From the NCBI GenBank assembly GCA_016841525.1, contig JAENYZ010000001.1:558001-622000 (forward strand): 64,000 bases of DNA. Reading direction: 5' to 3'. The position numbers and the translations under genes are program-made. This DNA comes from Anaerolineaceae bacterium (lineage in GTDB: Bacteria; Chloroflexota; Anaerolineae; Anaerolineales; Anaerolineaceae). The notes beneath the pieces are model-generated. The model did not search any database and was not told the origin of the DNA. It was given only the letters and a program-made list of their open reading frames with translations. Positions 34,352 through 44,303 of the stretch are shown piece by piece. Position 1 is the stretch's first letter. Each line of letters opens with the position of its first letter.

Positions 34352-36594
34352 CGCCAGCGGTAACCGTACTCAGACCCGGGCAGGAAAAAATCCTCCAGTA
34401 CCATTCCGGGAAAATGGGCATCAGTGCTGTCCCTGGCAGCGGAAAAACATGGACCCTCTCCTACCTGGCTTCAAAATTGATCCGTGAAAGTGCAATTGAT
34501 ATCAACCAGGAAATTCTGATCGTGACTTTGGTCAACGCTGCCGTTGACAATTTTTCCATTCGGATTTCGCACCAATTACTGGCTGAAGACCTGCTGCCAG
34601 GCTTTGGATACCGCATCCGCACCCTTCACGGTCTTGCCAACGACATTGTTCGTGAAAGACCCGACCTGGCAGGATTGAGCACAGGCTATCAAATCATTGA
34701 TGAGGTCGAAGCAAATCGTATCAAGCAAAGCATTGCCAGGGACTGGTTGAACGCTCACATTGATTTTTTTGAACCCTATTTGCAATACGAAGACTATCAA
34801 AAAGATCGACTATACGAAAATAAAAATAACCTGCCCTATTTAGTCGAATCAATCGCAAGCGCCTTCATTCGTCTTTCAAAGGATCGGCAGCTCACACCCA
34901 AAGCCCTGCGAGAAAAGCTTGGTCAAAGTCAAATTTCACTGCCACTGGTTGAAATGGGCATAGAAATCTACAGCGATTACCAGGATGCCCTCAACTACCG
35001 CGGCAGTGTTGACTTTGATGACCTGATACGCCTTGCTTTGCGCTGCCTCAAATCAGACCCTTCGCTGGTTGATATTCTGCGGCAGCGATGGCCGTATATT
35101 TTAGAAGACGAAGCACAGGATTCAAGTTTGCTGCAGCAGGAGATCCTTTCACTCCTGGCGGGCGAAAACGGCAACTGGGTGCGAGTTGGCGACCCTAACC
35201 AGGCAATCTATGAGACCTTTACCACAGCCAGCCCTCAGTACCTGCTCGATTTCTTAAAAAGAAAGGACGTTGAAGAACGCTCCCTGCCAGAAAGCGGTCG
35301 CTCAACATTGAGCATCATTGATCTTGCCAACCATCTGATAAACTGGACGCAGAACGAACATCCCAATCCTGAAGCTAGAATTGCTCTCAACCCACCTTTG
35401 ATCAAACCCACCCCATCGGGTGACCCGCAGCCAAATCCGGATGACTGCCCATCCTGCATTAAATTGATCGAGAAAGCCCTCAGCCCGGAGCAGGAAATCC
35501 GTTTTGTGGCAGACGCCGTTGAAGCATTTTTGCAGGATCATCCCGATAAAACCATCGCAATTCTTGCACCAAGGAATAACCGCGGCTTTAAGTTCGTGGA
35601 TGAGCTCGAAAAACGGAAGATCCCTACGGTGGACAGCTTGCTGCAATCAACAAGTGCGACGCGATTATCGACCGGTGCAATTGCAAATATCCTGCATTAC
35701 CTGGGCGATCCTGAATCCAGCCATAAGCTGTCACTGGCATATAAAGTTTGGCGGCGTGCTGAACGATCAGATGAGGAAAACTGGGCTTTTTACAAAGGAA
35801 ATATCAGCCTGATTAGAGGGATTGACCACGTGGAAGATTATTTGTGGCCGGGGATCACCGAGGATTGGCTTGATTCTCTTCAACAAGAGGAAGAAGATCC
35901 ACAAATCATTGGAGAATTGGAATCCTTCAGAGAAGTGGTCAGACGCTGGCAAAACGCCGTCTTCTTACCCATTGACCAGTTAATCCTGACGATTTCACAG
36001 GACCTGTTCCTGGACCCATCCGAGTTAGCTCTGGCTCATAAGCTTTCCTCATTACTACGCCAATTAGGCGATGCACACCCAGACTGGCGATTGCCAGAAT
36101 TTACAGATGAGCTGGCAAATATCGCTAAAAATGAACGCAAATTCCTTGGTTTCTCCCAGGAGGATGAGGCTTTCAACCCCGATCTCTACCCGGGTAAGGT
36201 GGTCGTTGCCACCATGCACAAAGCGAAGGGATTGGAATGGGACTGCGTTTTCATAACCGCCGTCAACAATTACAATTTCCCTTCTGGTGCAGAATTTGAC
36301 AACTTCCAATCCGAAAAATGGTTTGTCAAAGACCATCTCAATATGGAAGCAGAGCTCATCAACCAGCTTAAAACACTGATCGAGGCTGATCCCTTTGACT
36401 GGTACCTACCCGGACGGGCATCCATGGATGCACGGCATGAATTCATTCGTGAAAGGCTAAGGCTGCTCTTTGTTGGCATCACCCGGGCACGAAAATTCCT
36501 GACGATCACCTGGAATACCGGTCGGGTTTCGAACCGCAACTTCCCTGCGCTTGCTTTGCTGGAATTGATCAACGCTGTGGAGAAAAAGCAATGA
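34348..36594 (+). CDS. UvrD/AddA-type ATP-dependent DNA helicase
   Basis: A 748-aa SF1A helicase with all core motifs: Walker A AVPGSGKTWTLSYLA (about 26-40), motif II ILEDEAQDSS (about 251-260), motif III GDPNQAIYETF, motif V TMHKAKGLEWDCVFIT (about 621-636) and motif VI LRLLFVGITRARKFL (about 705-719). It is somewhat longer than a minimal UvrD and lacks a fused nuclease, which is instead encoded separately downstream. Starts within the previous stop codon (ATGA) and its stop overlaps the next start (ATGA). Likely the motor of the resection complex. Confidence 0.9.
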   Translation: MTPAVTVLRPGQEKILQYHSGKMGISAVPGSGKTWTLSYLASKLIRESAIDINQEILIVTLVNAAVDNFSIRISHQLLAEDLLPGFGYRIRTLHGLANDIVRERPDLAGLSTGYQIIDEVEANRIKQSIARDWLNAHIDFFEPYLQYEDYQKDRLYENKNNLPYLVESIASAFIRLSKDRQLTPKALREKLGQSQISLPLVEMGIEIYSDYQDALNYRGSVDFDDLIRLALRCLKSDPSLVDILRQRWPYILEDEAQDSSLLQQEILSLLAGENGNWVRVGDPNQAIYETFTTASPQYLLDFLKRKDVEERSLPESGRSTLSIIDLANHLINWTQNEHPNPEARIALNPPLIKPTPSGDPQPNPDDCPSCIKLIEKALSPEQEIRFVADAVEAFLQDHPDKTIAILAPRNNRGFKFVDELEKRKIPTVDSLLQSTSATRLSTGAIANILHYLGDPESSHKLSLAYKVWRRAERSDEENWAFYKGNISLIRGIDHVEDYLWPGITEDWLDSLQQEEEDPQIIGELESFREVVRRWQNAVFLPIDQLILTISQDLFLDPSELALAHKLSSLLRQLGDAHPDWRLPEFTDELANIAKNERKFLGFSQEDEAFNPDLYPGKVVVATMHKAKGLEWDCVFITAVNNYNFPSGAEFDNFQSEKWFVKDHLNMEAELINQLKTLIEADPFDWYLPGRASMDARHEFIRERLRLLFVGITRARKFLTITWNTGRVSNRNFPALALLELINAVEKKQ

Positions 36595-37430
36595 AACTAC
36601 CCGAAGATTTTGATTTCACTCAGAGCAATCTCAAAGATTACCTGGATTGTCCCTATCGCTTTTATTTAAAATATATTTTGCATACAAAATGGCCGGCACT
36701 GCTGGTTGATGACGCACTTGTGTTTGAAGAAAGAAGCAAAGCAGGTGCCCGCTTCCACCGTTTGATCCAGCAGTATTTACTAGGTATCCCACAATCCCGC
36801 CTGGATGCAATCGCTGAAATTGATCCTAATCCTGACCTTATCAAATGGTGGGAGAATTTTCTTGAGAATGTTCCCCATTTGCTTGAGGGGCAGCGATATG
36901 TAGAAACAAGCCTGAGCACGCCGATGCTCAACCAGCGGCTTGTCGCCAAATATGACCTGGTTTTAGTGCAGGATCAGTCACAACTTGTCATTTTCGACTG
37001 GAAGACATCGGGCAAGCGGCAGCGAAAAGAATGGCTGCTCGACCGGGTCCAAACCCGGCTATATCGCTACATCCTCGCAAGAGCGGGGGGCAGCCTGACA
37101 GGTACAGCTGAAATCAGTCCCCAGCAAATCACGATGAATTACTGGTTTGCGCCGCATCCAGAGGCACCAATATCCTTGCCCTACAACCAAAAAGCCTTTC
37201 AAGCGGATCAAACCTTTTTCGAAAATTGCATACAAGAAATCCTTGATCGAAACGAAGAAAATTTTTTCCGCACCGATGACGAGCGGAAATGCCGCTACTG
37301 CCTCTACCGCTCCCATTGTGATCGTGGGGTCAATGCAGGTGATCTGCAAGGTTTCGATGCCTTCGAGTTGGATGCGGAAGATTTCGAATTCGATCTCGAT
37401 TTTGACCAAATACAGGAAATTGAATTTTAA
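36591..37430 (+). CDS. PD-(D/E)XK nuclease with four-cysteine (Fe-S type) cluster motif
   Basis: A 279-aa RecB/Cas4-like nuclease. N-terminal TQSNLKDYLDCPYRFYLKYI supplies the first cysteine (about 20); GARFHRL contributes the active-site His; acidic strand AKYDLVLV, then VIFDWKTSGK (about 136-145) gives the D-x-K pair; QTRLYRYIL is the QxxxY motif. CRYCLYRSHC (234-243) completes the C...C-x2-C-x5-C cluster seen in AddB and Cas4. The C-terminal 30 residues are very acidic (EDFEFDLDFDQ). It supplies the nuclease activity that the two helicase-like subunits lack. No cas1/cas2 or repeat array is near, so Cas4 function is unlikely. Confidence 0.88.
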   Translation: MKLPEDFDFTQSNLKDYLDCPYRFYLKYILHTKWPALLVDDALVFEERSKAGARFHRLIQQYLLGIPQSRLDAIAEIDPNPDLIKWWENFLENVPHLLEGQRYVETSLSTPMLNQRLVAKYDLVLVQDQSQLVIFDWKTSGKRQRKEWLLDRVQTRLYRYILARAGGSLTGTAEISPQQITMNYWFAPHPEAPISLPYNQKAFQADQTFFENCIQEILDRNEENFFRTDDERKCRYCLYRSHCDRGVNAGDLQGFDAFELDAEDFEFDLDFDQIQEIEF

Positions 37431-39739
37431 TGCCGCCTCAAAAAAACTGGGTATTCAGAAAGAAATTGAGCGTACCTGATGACTTTCAAAAAGCAATCGG
37501 CGGTCATCCCCTGGTTGCTCAAACCCTCTACAGGCGCGGCATTCGTACAATTGAAGAAGCACAAGCATTCCTTCATCCTGAGAATGTCACCCCCACCCCG
37601 TCAGAGCAGCTCCCCGATATTAAAATTGCCCTCCCCTTGTTAATCGATGCCGTCAATAAACAAAAACACATCCTGGTTTGGGGAGATTTTGATGTTGATG
37701 GGCAGACAGCCACAACCATCCTGGTTGAGGGGCTGCGTGAACTCAGCGGTTTTGTCAGCTATCATATCCCGGTCAGGGGAGAAGAATCCCATGGGATAAG
37801 CAGGAAAGTCCTTGAGCAATATCTCGGAGAGGGGTTTGATCTTTTGCTAACCTGCGACACGGGCATATCCGAGCTTGAAAACATTCAATTTGCTCGCAAC
37901 GCGGGGAAAACCGTGATCGTCACCGACCATCACAGCCTGGGAGAAAGCCTGCCGCCAGCCAATGCTGTGGTTAACCCCCAGCGTCTGCCTGAAGACCATC
38001 CCCTGGCAACCTTGCCGGGCGTCGGTGTTGCATATAAGCTAATGGAAGCCCTCTTCAACGCGGAAAACAAGGCATTTGAGGAAGGCAGGTATCAGGAGTT
38101 GGCAGCCCTGGGGATTGTGTCTGACGTCGCTCGACTGAAAGGCGATGCACGATACATCCTTCAAAAAGGGCTGGAACATTTACGCAGCACAGGGCGATTA
38201 GGATTGCAAACCCTGTTTCGGGCAGCGGATCTGAACCCACAGAACCTGACCGAAACCCACATTGGCTTTCAGATCGCACCGAGGATGAACGCAGTTGGTC
38301 GATTGGGAAACGCCAACATGATGGTCGAGTTTCTAACCACAGAGGACAATGCACGGGCGCGGGTTTTGGGGATGCGCATTGAAGCCCTGAATGCCAAACG
38401 ACGTTCTGCCACCCGCCAGGTGGATCAAGCGGCTGAAGCGATGCTGCAAATGTCACCGGACGACCGCCGTGCGGATGCAATCGTGCTGCATTATCCCGAT
38501 TGGCCCGGAGGTGTAGTGGGGATCGTCGCCAGCCGCCTGGTTGAACGATACGGGAAGCCTGTGCTCTTATTGACCGGCAATGACCCCATCCACGGCTCTG
38601 CACGTTCCGTTGAAGGATTGAATATCACAGGGGCGATTGCTGCACAATCAGATCTGCTCAATGCTTTCGGCGGACACCCAATGGCGGCTGGGCTCTCCAT
38701 GGCGCCTGAGCATTATCCGGCATTCAAAAACCGGTTTATCAGTACCGTTGGCGAATTGCTCAAAGGTATTGAAATTACCCCCAAATTGTTAATCGATGAT
38801 GTCATCAGCCCTGACCAGGTCACTTTGGACATGGTGGAACAAATCGACCGCCTGGCACCCTTCGGTCCTGACAACCCACCGCTGAATTTCATGATACCCA
38901 GGCTGGACCTGGTCACAACTAAGGCAGTCGGTGCTTATGATGAACACCGGCAGGTATCAGCCGTGGACCAAGAAAAGAACGAAGCCCGTTTTATCTGGTG
39001 GAACGGTGGGGACGAACTGCCGCCTGACGCCCAATTTGACCTGGTCTGCCGGCTTTCGAGGACGGATTACAAAGGCTCGCCGCAGGTGAGTGCTGAATGG
39101 GTGGACTACCGCATTTCTGAACAAGGGTTGGTAGAAATTAAGCAACGCCATTTCGAAATTGTGGACCGACGCAGCATTCTTAATCCCTTACAGGAAGTTC
39201 TGGAATTCATTAAGGACAACCCTGATTCGCTGGTGTGGGCGGAAGGGATCTATCCCGACAGCCTACTGGGCAAGAGGCGTGATGAGTTATGGCGCACAAA
39301 AAACCTGGTTGTCTGGACAAGCCCACCCTCTCAAACTGTCTTGCAATCGGTCATTCGACGGACGAAACCAGAGAAGATCTACGTTTATGGGCGAAGCACT
39401 GGTTTGAACACTGAAAAAGCTTTTCTGCAAAGATTGGGCGGCTTGATCAAGTACACAATTAATCACAAAAATGGTGAAACCTCACTGGATGACCTCGCCG
39501 CTGCCTGTGCTGGAACAAAAGCAGCCGTTCAGTTTGGGCTTTCCTACTGGGAAGCTGCAGGAAGGATAATTTTAGATTTTCAGGAAGAAAAAGTGAACCT
39601 TAAACTATCGAAGGATGAACCTGACGACGCTGCTGCTGACATTTATGAGACATTGATCAATCAAGCAGTGAAAGAAAGCAATGCCTACAGGGCTTATTTT
39701 CGATCAGGTGATCTTAACACGTATCTCCAAGACATTTAA
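37430..39739 (+). CDS. recJ: Single-stranded-DNA-specific exonuclease RecJ
   Basis: A 769-aa DHH/DHHA1 phosphoesterase. Start ATG 37430 shares one base with the previous stop (TAATG). Motifs: LVWGDFDVDGQTATT (about 81-95), CDTGIS (about 143-148), VIVTDHHSLGESLPPANAVVNP (about 162-183), AALGIVSDVARL (about 224-235). The DHHA1 motif shows as SARSVEGLNI plus FGGHPMAAGLS (about 413-423), then an OB-fold (about 470-560). The last about 200 residues are an extra domain similar in position to the C-terminal part of Bacillus RecJ. It degrades ssDNA 5' to 3' during recombination and mismatch repair; operon linkage with the resection genes is consistent. Confidence 0.93.
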   Translation: MPPQKNWVFRKKLSVPDDFQKAIGGHPLVAQTLYRRGIRTIEEAQAFLHPENVTPTPSEQLPDIKIALPLLIDAVNKQKHILVWGDFDVDGQTATTILVEGLRELSGFVSYHIPVRGEESHGISRKVLEQYLGEGFDLLLTCDTGISELENIQFARNAGKTVIVTDHHSLGESLPPANAVVNPQRLPEDHPLATLPGVGVAYKLMEALFNAENKAFEEGRYQELAALGIVSDVARLKGDARYILQKGLEHLRSTGRLGLQTLFRAADLNPQNLTETHIGFQIAPRMNAVGRLGNANMMVEFLTTEDNARARVLGMRIEALNAKRRSATRQVDQAAEAMLQMSPDDRRADAIVLHYPDWPGGVVGIVASRLVERYGKPVLLLTGNDPIHGSARSVEGLNITGAIAAQSDLLNAFGGHPMAAGLSMAPEHYPAFKNRFISTVGELLKGIEITPKLLIDDVISPDQVTLDMVEQIDRLAPFGPDNPPLNFMIPRLDLVTTKAVGAYDEHRQVSAVDQEKNEARFIWWNGGDELPPDAQFDLVCRLSRTDYKGSPQVSAEWVDYRISEQGLVEIKQRHFEIVDRRSILNPLQEVLEFIKDNPDSLVWAEGIYPDSLLGKRRDELWRTKNLVVWTSPPSQTVLQSVIRRTKPEKIYVYGRSTGLNTEKAFLQRLGGLIKYTINHKNGETSLDDLAAACAGTKAAVQFGLSYWEAAGRIILDFQEEKVNLKLSKDEPDDAAADIYETLINQAVKESNAYRAYFRSGDLNTYLQDI

Positions 39740-40013
39740 AAATATCCTTATAAAGCATGATGATTCACATTCGACCTGAATGGGGCAAAAAGCCCTGTTA
39801 TGGAATTTAATTCCTAACTTCTTGATTTTTAGATCAATAAAATTTCGAAGCGCAATCCGTAAGTTGGTGATGTTCTGTTTGAATAAATTTTCAAATTGGT
39901 AAAATGGTAATTCACTTAATTTGTCGGATAAAATGTTCAAAAGCGGGTTGAAACTTACACTCCGGCAGTTCACTTAATCTGCTGTTTGGGAATTAATCCA
40001 CTAATTAATCATA
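39740..40013. other. Non-coding gap between recJ and the ExeM gene terminator
   Basis: AT-rich, with no credible gene, repeat or RNA feature seen. A TTGGTAAAAT sequence near 39894 resembles an extended -10 but has nothing downstream. Confidence 0.4.
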
Positions 40014-40050
40014 AAACAGGGCTTCTCAGTGATGAGAAGCCCTGTTTGTG
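40014..40050. terminator. Bidirectional terminator between recJ and ExeM genes
   Basis: A perfect 15-bp stem (AAACAGGGCTTCTCA and complement) with a 4-base GTGA loop. Flanking A and T runs let it serve both converging genes. Confidence 0.85.
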
Positions 40051-40067
40051 TTTACGAATTGGTGAAT

Positions 40068-43000
40068 TTATGGTGAAAAAATGATTGGCAGGTACAGATC
40101 GAAGGTAGGACCTTCCACAAAACTTAATGAAACGATGACCGGGTCATGGTCGCTGGATCGGTAGGCATCGGGTGCATAAAGTGCATCCTGTGCATCCTGT
40201 TTGAAGGTCATATCATAATCGATCAGATCAGGCTCATCGGCATTGATATGCCAGATCGCCACATCCACCACAGCACTTTGCATCTTTTTATTTGTCAAAG
40301 CGTAGTCGAGATAACCAATGTGCCCGTCAAAGACATAGCCATAAGCCTCTTCTCCTAAGACTTGATGGATCAGATCAACATAGTCGTCACCGGTCCCTAC
40401 TAAATCATCGGAACCCAGTTTGATGGCATCAATTGGGTCCTCTTTATCGTAAGAGTTCAGGTCACCAATGATCAGCACATTATCAACATCAGGGAAAATG
40501 GCGGGGTCTGCCAACCAATCAACCATGACTTCAGCCGCTGCTAAACGTGTCAGGTTACAATTGCCAGCACCATCACCCAAATCAGGGTCACCTACACATG
40601 CAGAACCTTTGGATTTTAAGTGATTGACAGCAACAATAAAGTCTTCTCCGGTTAATGGATCTTCAAAAACCTGCGCCAATGTCGGTCGGTTCTTCGTATC
40701 ATCGAAACCAGTATCATACGCAGATGTGAGTGCCTTGAATGTTCCGATTGGGGTGACATTGGCAGGTTTGTAGATGATGGCTTGCTTAATCGCATCCGTA
40801 CCAATTGCACCTGTGGGGATGTAATCATAAACGCCAGCGCCTGCAATATCGTTTAATCCCGCAACCAAGTCAGCGACAGCATAATCGGATGTGGATGCGC
40901 CTAATCGATCATTTTCAATTTCCATCAACCCAAAGACGTCCGCATCAATCTCTACCATGGCTGCCAGGATCTTGTCACGCTGACGGGTTAATTCGTCCGC
41001 TGTATCGGCGCCGCGGCATTCCATATCACCTGAAGGACCGCATATCCAGTCGCCTGTATCAATGGTTGTGAAGTAATTGAGCACGTTGAAACTGGCAACC
41101 TTCAAATCGCCCTCAACCAAATCGGGCGCAAGTGGACGGTCGTTCATCGGTGTATAATCAGCACCCTGGGTGGGTTGAATTCGATAAAGACTGAAGGCGT
41201 AGTCCATAACACCGGTCACATTGGCAACCAGGTCCCCACCACGGAAAAGATTATCCAAGGTGAATTCTTGCCCATTGGGATGAATCGCTGGGTCCGGATT
41301 CTGTACAGTCAGTCCATCATCCAATGTAATTTTGTTCAAGAAATATTCTTCAATGGATGCTTGATAAGCATCAAAGTCTGGCTCATGCAGAGCAGTAAAG
41401 GTCATATAACGTTCAGTACTCAAAACAATCTCGCCATAACGGTCAAAATTAAAGTATTCGGCAATCACCAGGTTCTGTGGGATAGTGACCAGCATACCTT
41501 CAAGCTTTTCAAATCCCAACGCATCTGCCACCGGTAAGGAAAGTTCTGATGGTTCAGGTAATGTCACACCAGTTGCACATAACCATGATTGGCTGGCACT
41601 GATTTGTGTCATGCCACTATATTCTGAAACCGTACCGCTTATTCGAACATGATCACCCACGTTTACATCAATGATATCCGAACCATAGGGTTCATAAATG
41701 AAAATGCCATCAGAGGTACTAGCATCCGAGTCTCCTGATAGATCCTGTATAAAGAAGCCGTATCTGGTCGTATCCTGGTAATCGCCTACAACAACACCTT
41801 CCGTTGAATGAGCTTCACCAGAAAGGGTGGTTTCTAATCCACTACCCTGGATAGTATATATGGGTGTATATGGATCCCCACATACTTCGGCAGGAGGTGT
41901 ATAAATTTCATTGGGATCTCCTGGCGTGTTATATGCTTCCCCTTCTGTTATTGTGCCAGCAAAACCGGGGATACCTGCCAAGTCAAAGTCGTTACGTATC
42001 CAATCTGTAACGGCATCGGTATCAAATCCGTCTGGAAATCGAGAGGCTCCGCCAGGTGGGAGCGTGCTAACGCCATCATAATTTCCATATAGCTCTGTCG
42101 TACCATAGGTGTAATCCCCTATACCACCATCATTGACAGCTACAGAATCAACTAATTCAGCCCATGGTTCTACATCCAAAACACCATCATCATTGGTGTC
42201 TAGATCATCGCTAAATGCGCCGGTGAAATCTTTCACAAGCAGCAATGATATTGATCCATTTTCCAAATTACCATTTATCAAGCTGGCAAGATATAGACCA
42301 TTGACATCTGTAGTCCCAACTTCAATCACCTCATCAATGACACCAGGAGCGGTGCTATCCCCTTCAATTTCTAACACTGTGTATGCTGAGTAATCAGTCT
42401 CAGGATCACCAAAGATTTCGACATATTCAACATCATCGCCATCTGTACTCGCTGAAAATTCATTAACTACAGGGTCAGATATATTAGAAACACAATTCTC
42501 ATTCCCTGGTGTAGGCACAAATTGAATATATGTATCTGTGTTGCGCAAACCCCCGCTGCCATTTGGACAGCGCTGGTTAGAGTGAAGTGTGCTATCACCT
42601 CCACCACCCTCATTTACTTGTAATTGGCCTGCGTTTAAGAGAACCAGCAAGCCTGGATCATCGTCATCATTAGTATCATAAACGAGAGCATCTATCAAAT
42701 TGGTTGTGGTGACAGGCGTTCCACTAGTAAAATCAACAGCATCACCTGCGTATAAAGCAACAGCATCTTGACCATTTTGTAAACTGCTAGTGGAAATTAT
42801 TATTGAAGGTTCTGGAATTACACCAATATTTCCTACTAAAAAATATCCGTTTTCGTCAGTTGAAAAACCATCTAAATCATAAGCGGCGTAAGAAATATCA
42901 CCATTTCCATTGAAAAAAACAAGGACCAACCCATCCAATGCCGTATTTCCCACTCCTCCATCATACAATTCAACAAATTCTGCTACATCTGTTCCCAATG

Positions 43001-43133
43001 TATCTGCATCAACTTCATTGATCAGAACAGTAGTGGTTTGAGCTAATGTGTTTGGTATCGGTAACACGCCCAGCGTACCGAATAAAAATACAAACACCAG
43101 TATTAAATTGAGCATTCTTGGTTTCCTCTTCAT
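40068..43133 (-). CDS. ExeM/NucH-type secreted endonuclease with lamin-tail domains
   Basis: A 1021-aa exported nuclease. Signal peptide about 1-31. Two lamin-tail (LTD) domains follow (about 33-215 and 220-410; VLINEVDADTLGTDVAEFVELYDGG, FVPTPGNENC, DDVEYVEIFGDP). An OB-fold-like part is at 420-640, then the endonuclease/exonuclease/phosphatase domain from about 672 (KVASFNVLNYFTT, FGLMEIEND, AVNHLKSKGSACVGD, ADPAIFPDVDNVLIIGDLNSYDKEDP, SDHDPVIV). The catalytic Glu, Asp-Asn and His-Asp sites look complete. It ends LYLPIIFSP, close to the YLPL-type C-terminus. AAGGAGG sits 8 bases before ATG 43133. Probable role: degrading extracellular DNA for nutrition or biofilm turnover. Confidence 0.92.
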   Translation of the reverse strand: MKRKPRMLNLILVFVFLFGTLGVLPIPNTLAQTTTVLINEVDADTLGTDVAEFVELYDGGVGNTALDGLVLVFFNGNGDISYAAYDLDGFSTDENGYFLVGNIGVIPEPSIIISTSSLQNGQDAVALYAGDAVDFTSGTPVTTTNLIDALVYDTNDDDDPGLLVLLNAGQLQVNEGGGGDSTLHSNQRCPNGSGGLRNTDTYIQFVPTPGNENCVSNISDPVVNEFSASTDGDDVEYVEIFGDPETDYSAYTVLEIEGDSTAPGVIDEVIEVGTTDVNGLYLASLINGNLENGSISLLLVKDFTGAFSDDLDTNDDGVLDVEPWAELVDSVAVNDGGIGDYTYGTTELYGNYDGVSTLPPGGASRFPDGFDTDAVTDWIRNDFDLAGIPGFAGTITEGEAYNTPGDPNEIYTPPAEVCGDPYTPIYTIQGSGLETTLSGEAHSTEGVVVGDYQDTTRYGFFIQDLSGDSDASTSDGIFIYEPYGSDIIDVNVGDHVRISGTVSEYSGMTQISASQSWLCATGVTLPEPSELSLPVADALGFEKLEGMLVTIPQNLVIAEYFNFDRYGEIVLSTERYMTFTALHEPDFDAYQASIEEYFLNKITLDDGLTVQNPDPAIHPNGQEFTLDNLFRGGDLVANVTGVMDYAFSLYRIQPTQGADYTPMNDRPLAPDLVEGDLKVASFNVLNYFTTIDTGDWICGPSGDMECRGADTADELTRQRDKILAAMVEIDADVFGLMEIENDRLGASTSDYAVADLVAGLNDIAGAGVYDYIPTGAIGTDAIKQAIIYKPANVTPIGTFKALTSAYDTGFDDTKNRPTLAQVFEDPLTGEDFIVAVNHLKSKGSACVGDPDLGDGAGNCNLTRLAAAEVMVDWLADPAIFPDVDNVLIIGDLNSYDKEDPIDAIKLGSDDLVGTGDDYVDLIHQVLGEEAYGYVFDGHIGYLDYALTNKKMQSAVVDVAIWHINADEPDLIDYDMTFKQDAQDALYAPDAYRSSDHDPVIVSLSFVEGPTFDLYLPIIFSP

Positions 43134-43184
43134 TTTGTAAAACCTCCTTCAGGTTTTCAATAATTGTAAATAGAGACGCCTTAA

Positions 43185-43193
43185 ATTTTATCA
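43185..43193 (-). promoter_or_regulatory. Extended -10 promoter TGATAAAAT for the ExeM gene
   Basis: On the minus strand TGA plus TAAAAT lies about 50 bases before ATG 43133. No good -35. Confidence 0.4.
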
Positions 43194-43356
43194 TAAACCA
43201 CGAGCATGGCGGTCTAACATTATGTCATTCCTTTCTCAAATTAACATTCATTCTCAAGAAAATGACAAAGTTTGTTAATATCAAAAATTGTGAATTAATC
43301 ATCCCCAAAAAATTCATTGGAAAAATATTTTTAACTATTGAATTGAATCCTGAATT

Positions 43357-44205
43357 TCACCCCTCGGTATAGCCACACAAAGCCAATGCGCCCGGACCGG
43401 TATTAATCCCCAGAACAGGACCGGTGATGTTGATGACCAACTCAACCGGGTCGAATTCTTCTTTGATCCGCTCTGCTAATTTTTGGGCTTCTTCCAGGGC
43501 ATCCCCATGCAGTACAGCAATATGCAGTTTCTTTCCCACCTCAATCCCCTCAAAAAAATTTTTATACAGCATCTTAACCATTGATTTGTAGGTGCGGGCT
43601 AATCCTGCCGGCTCTACACGACCGGTCTTATGATTAATCGTCACCACGGGTTTGACTTTTAATAAGGTCCCCACCCATTTTGCAGCATCACCAATCCGGC
43701 CGCCGGTTTCCAAATAGTCGAGGGTTTGCATGGCAACCACCTGCACCATCTTGTCGCGAACTTCAGCAACTTTTTCGACGATCTCTTCGCGGCTCGCGCC
43801 CTCACCACGAGCCCTGGCAGCCGCCAGCACCTGCCAGCCAAGTGTCATGGTCGGTCCTTTTGAGTCGATCACGGATATCGGGATTGGTGCTGCATCCGCT
43901 GCCCGTTTTGCAATCTCATAGGTGCCGCTCATCGCACTGGAAACCGTCAGGATGATCGCTTCCGAAGCACCATTTTCTACGATGTTGTCGATCAGTTTTT
44001 GAAAATCACCAAGGGTTGCTTGGGAGGTAGTTGGTCGCACCTTATCTGAAACAAGCCGTTGATAAAATTCTTGGGGCTGGATATCAACACGGTCCCGGTA
44101 TTGCTCTTCATCCCAAATGACGTATTGTGGAACGACATGAATATCATAATCCTCTATCAAAGTTTTAGGGATATCGCAGGTGCTATCACAGATTACTGCC
44201 AGCAT
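43357..44205 (-). CDS. DegV-family fatty-acid-binding protein (FakB-like)
   Basis: A 282-aa DegV protein. N-terminal VICDSTCDIP (4-13); lipid-site motif RPTTSQATLGDFQKL (about 56-70), VSSAMSGTYEIAKRAAD, VIDSKGPTMTLGWQVL; C-terminal GPVLGINTGPGALALCGY. In Firmicutes such proteins (FakB) hold a fatty acid while FakA phosphorylates it. A FakA-like gene lies at 62974. Sits 98 bases after a second DegV gene on the same strand. Start ATG 44205 follows CAGGAG. The family assignment is firm; the fatty-acid role is by homology. Confidence 0.92.
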   Translation of the reverse strand: MLAVICDSTCDIPKTLIEDYDIHVVPQYVIWDEEQYRDRVDIQPQEFYQRLVSDKVRPTTSQATLGDFQKLIDNIVENGASEAIILTVSSAMSGTYEIAKRAADAAPIPISVIDSKGPTMTLGWQVLAAARARGEGASREEIVEKVAEVRDKMVQVVAMQTLDYLETGGRIGDAAKWVGTLLKVKPVVTINHKTGRVEPAGLARTYKSMVKMLYKNFFEGIEVGKKLHIAVLHGDALEEAQKLAERIKEEFDPVELVINITGPVLGINTGPGALALCGYTEG

Positions 44206-44303
44206 TAAATTCTCCTGTTAAAAATTTCTTTATATTATAAAGCAATTTTTACCCAGAACTTATAAAATTTTTATTTGATAGGCTTTAAATAAACAGTAAG
44301 CCT

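Noticed and set aside
36591-37430. Cas4 or CRISPR adaptation nuclease
   Set aside because: The four-cysteine nuclease motif fits Cas4, but no cas1, cas2 or repeat-spacer array is in the window, and coupling is to helicase genes.
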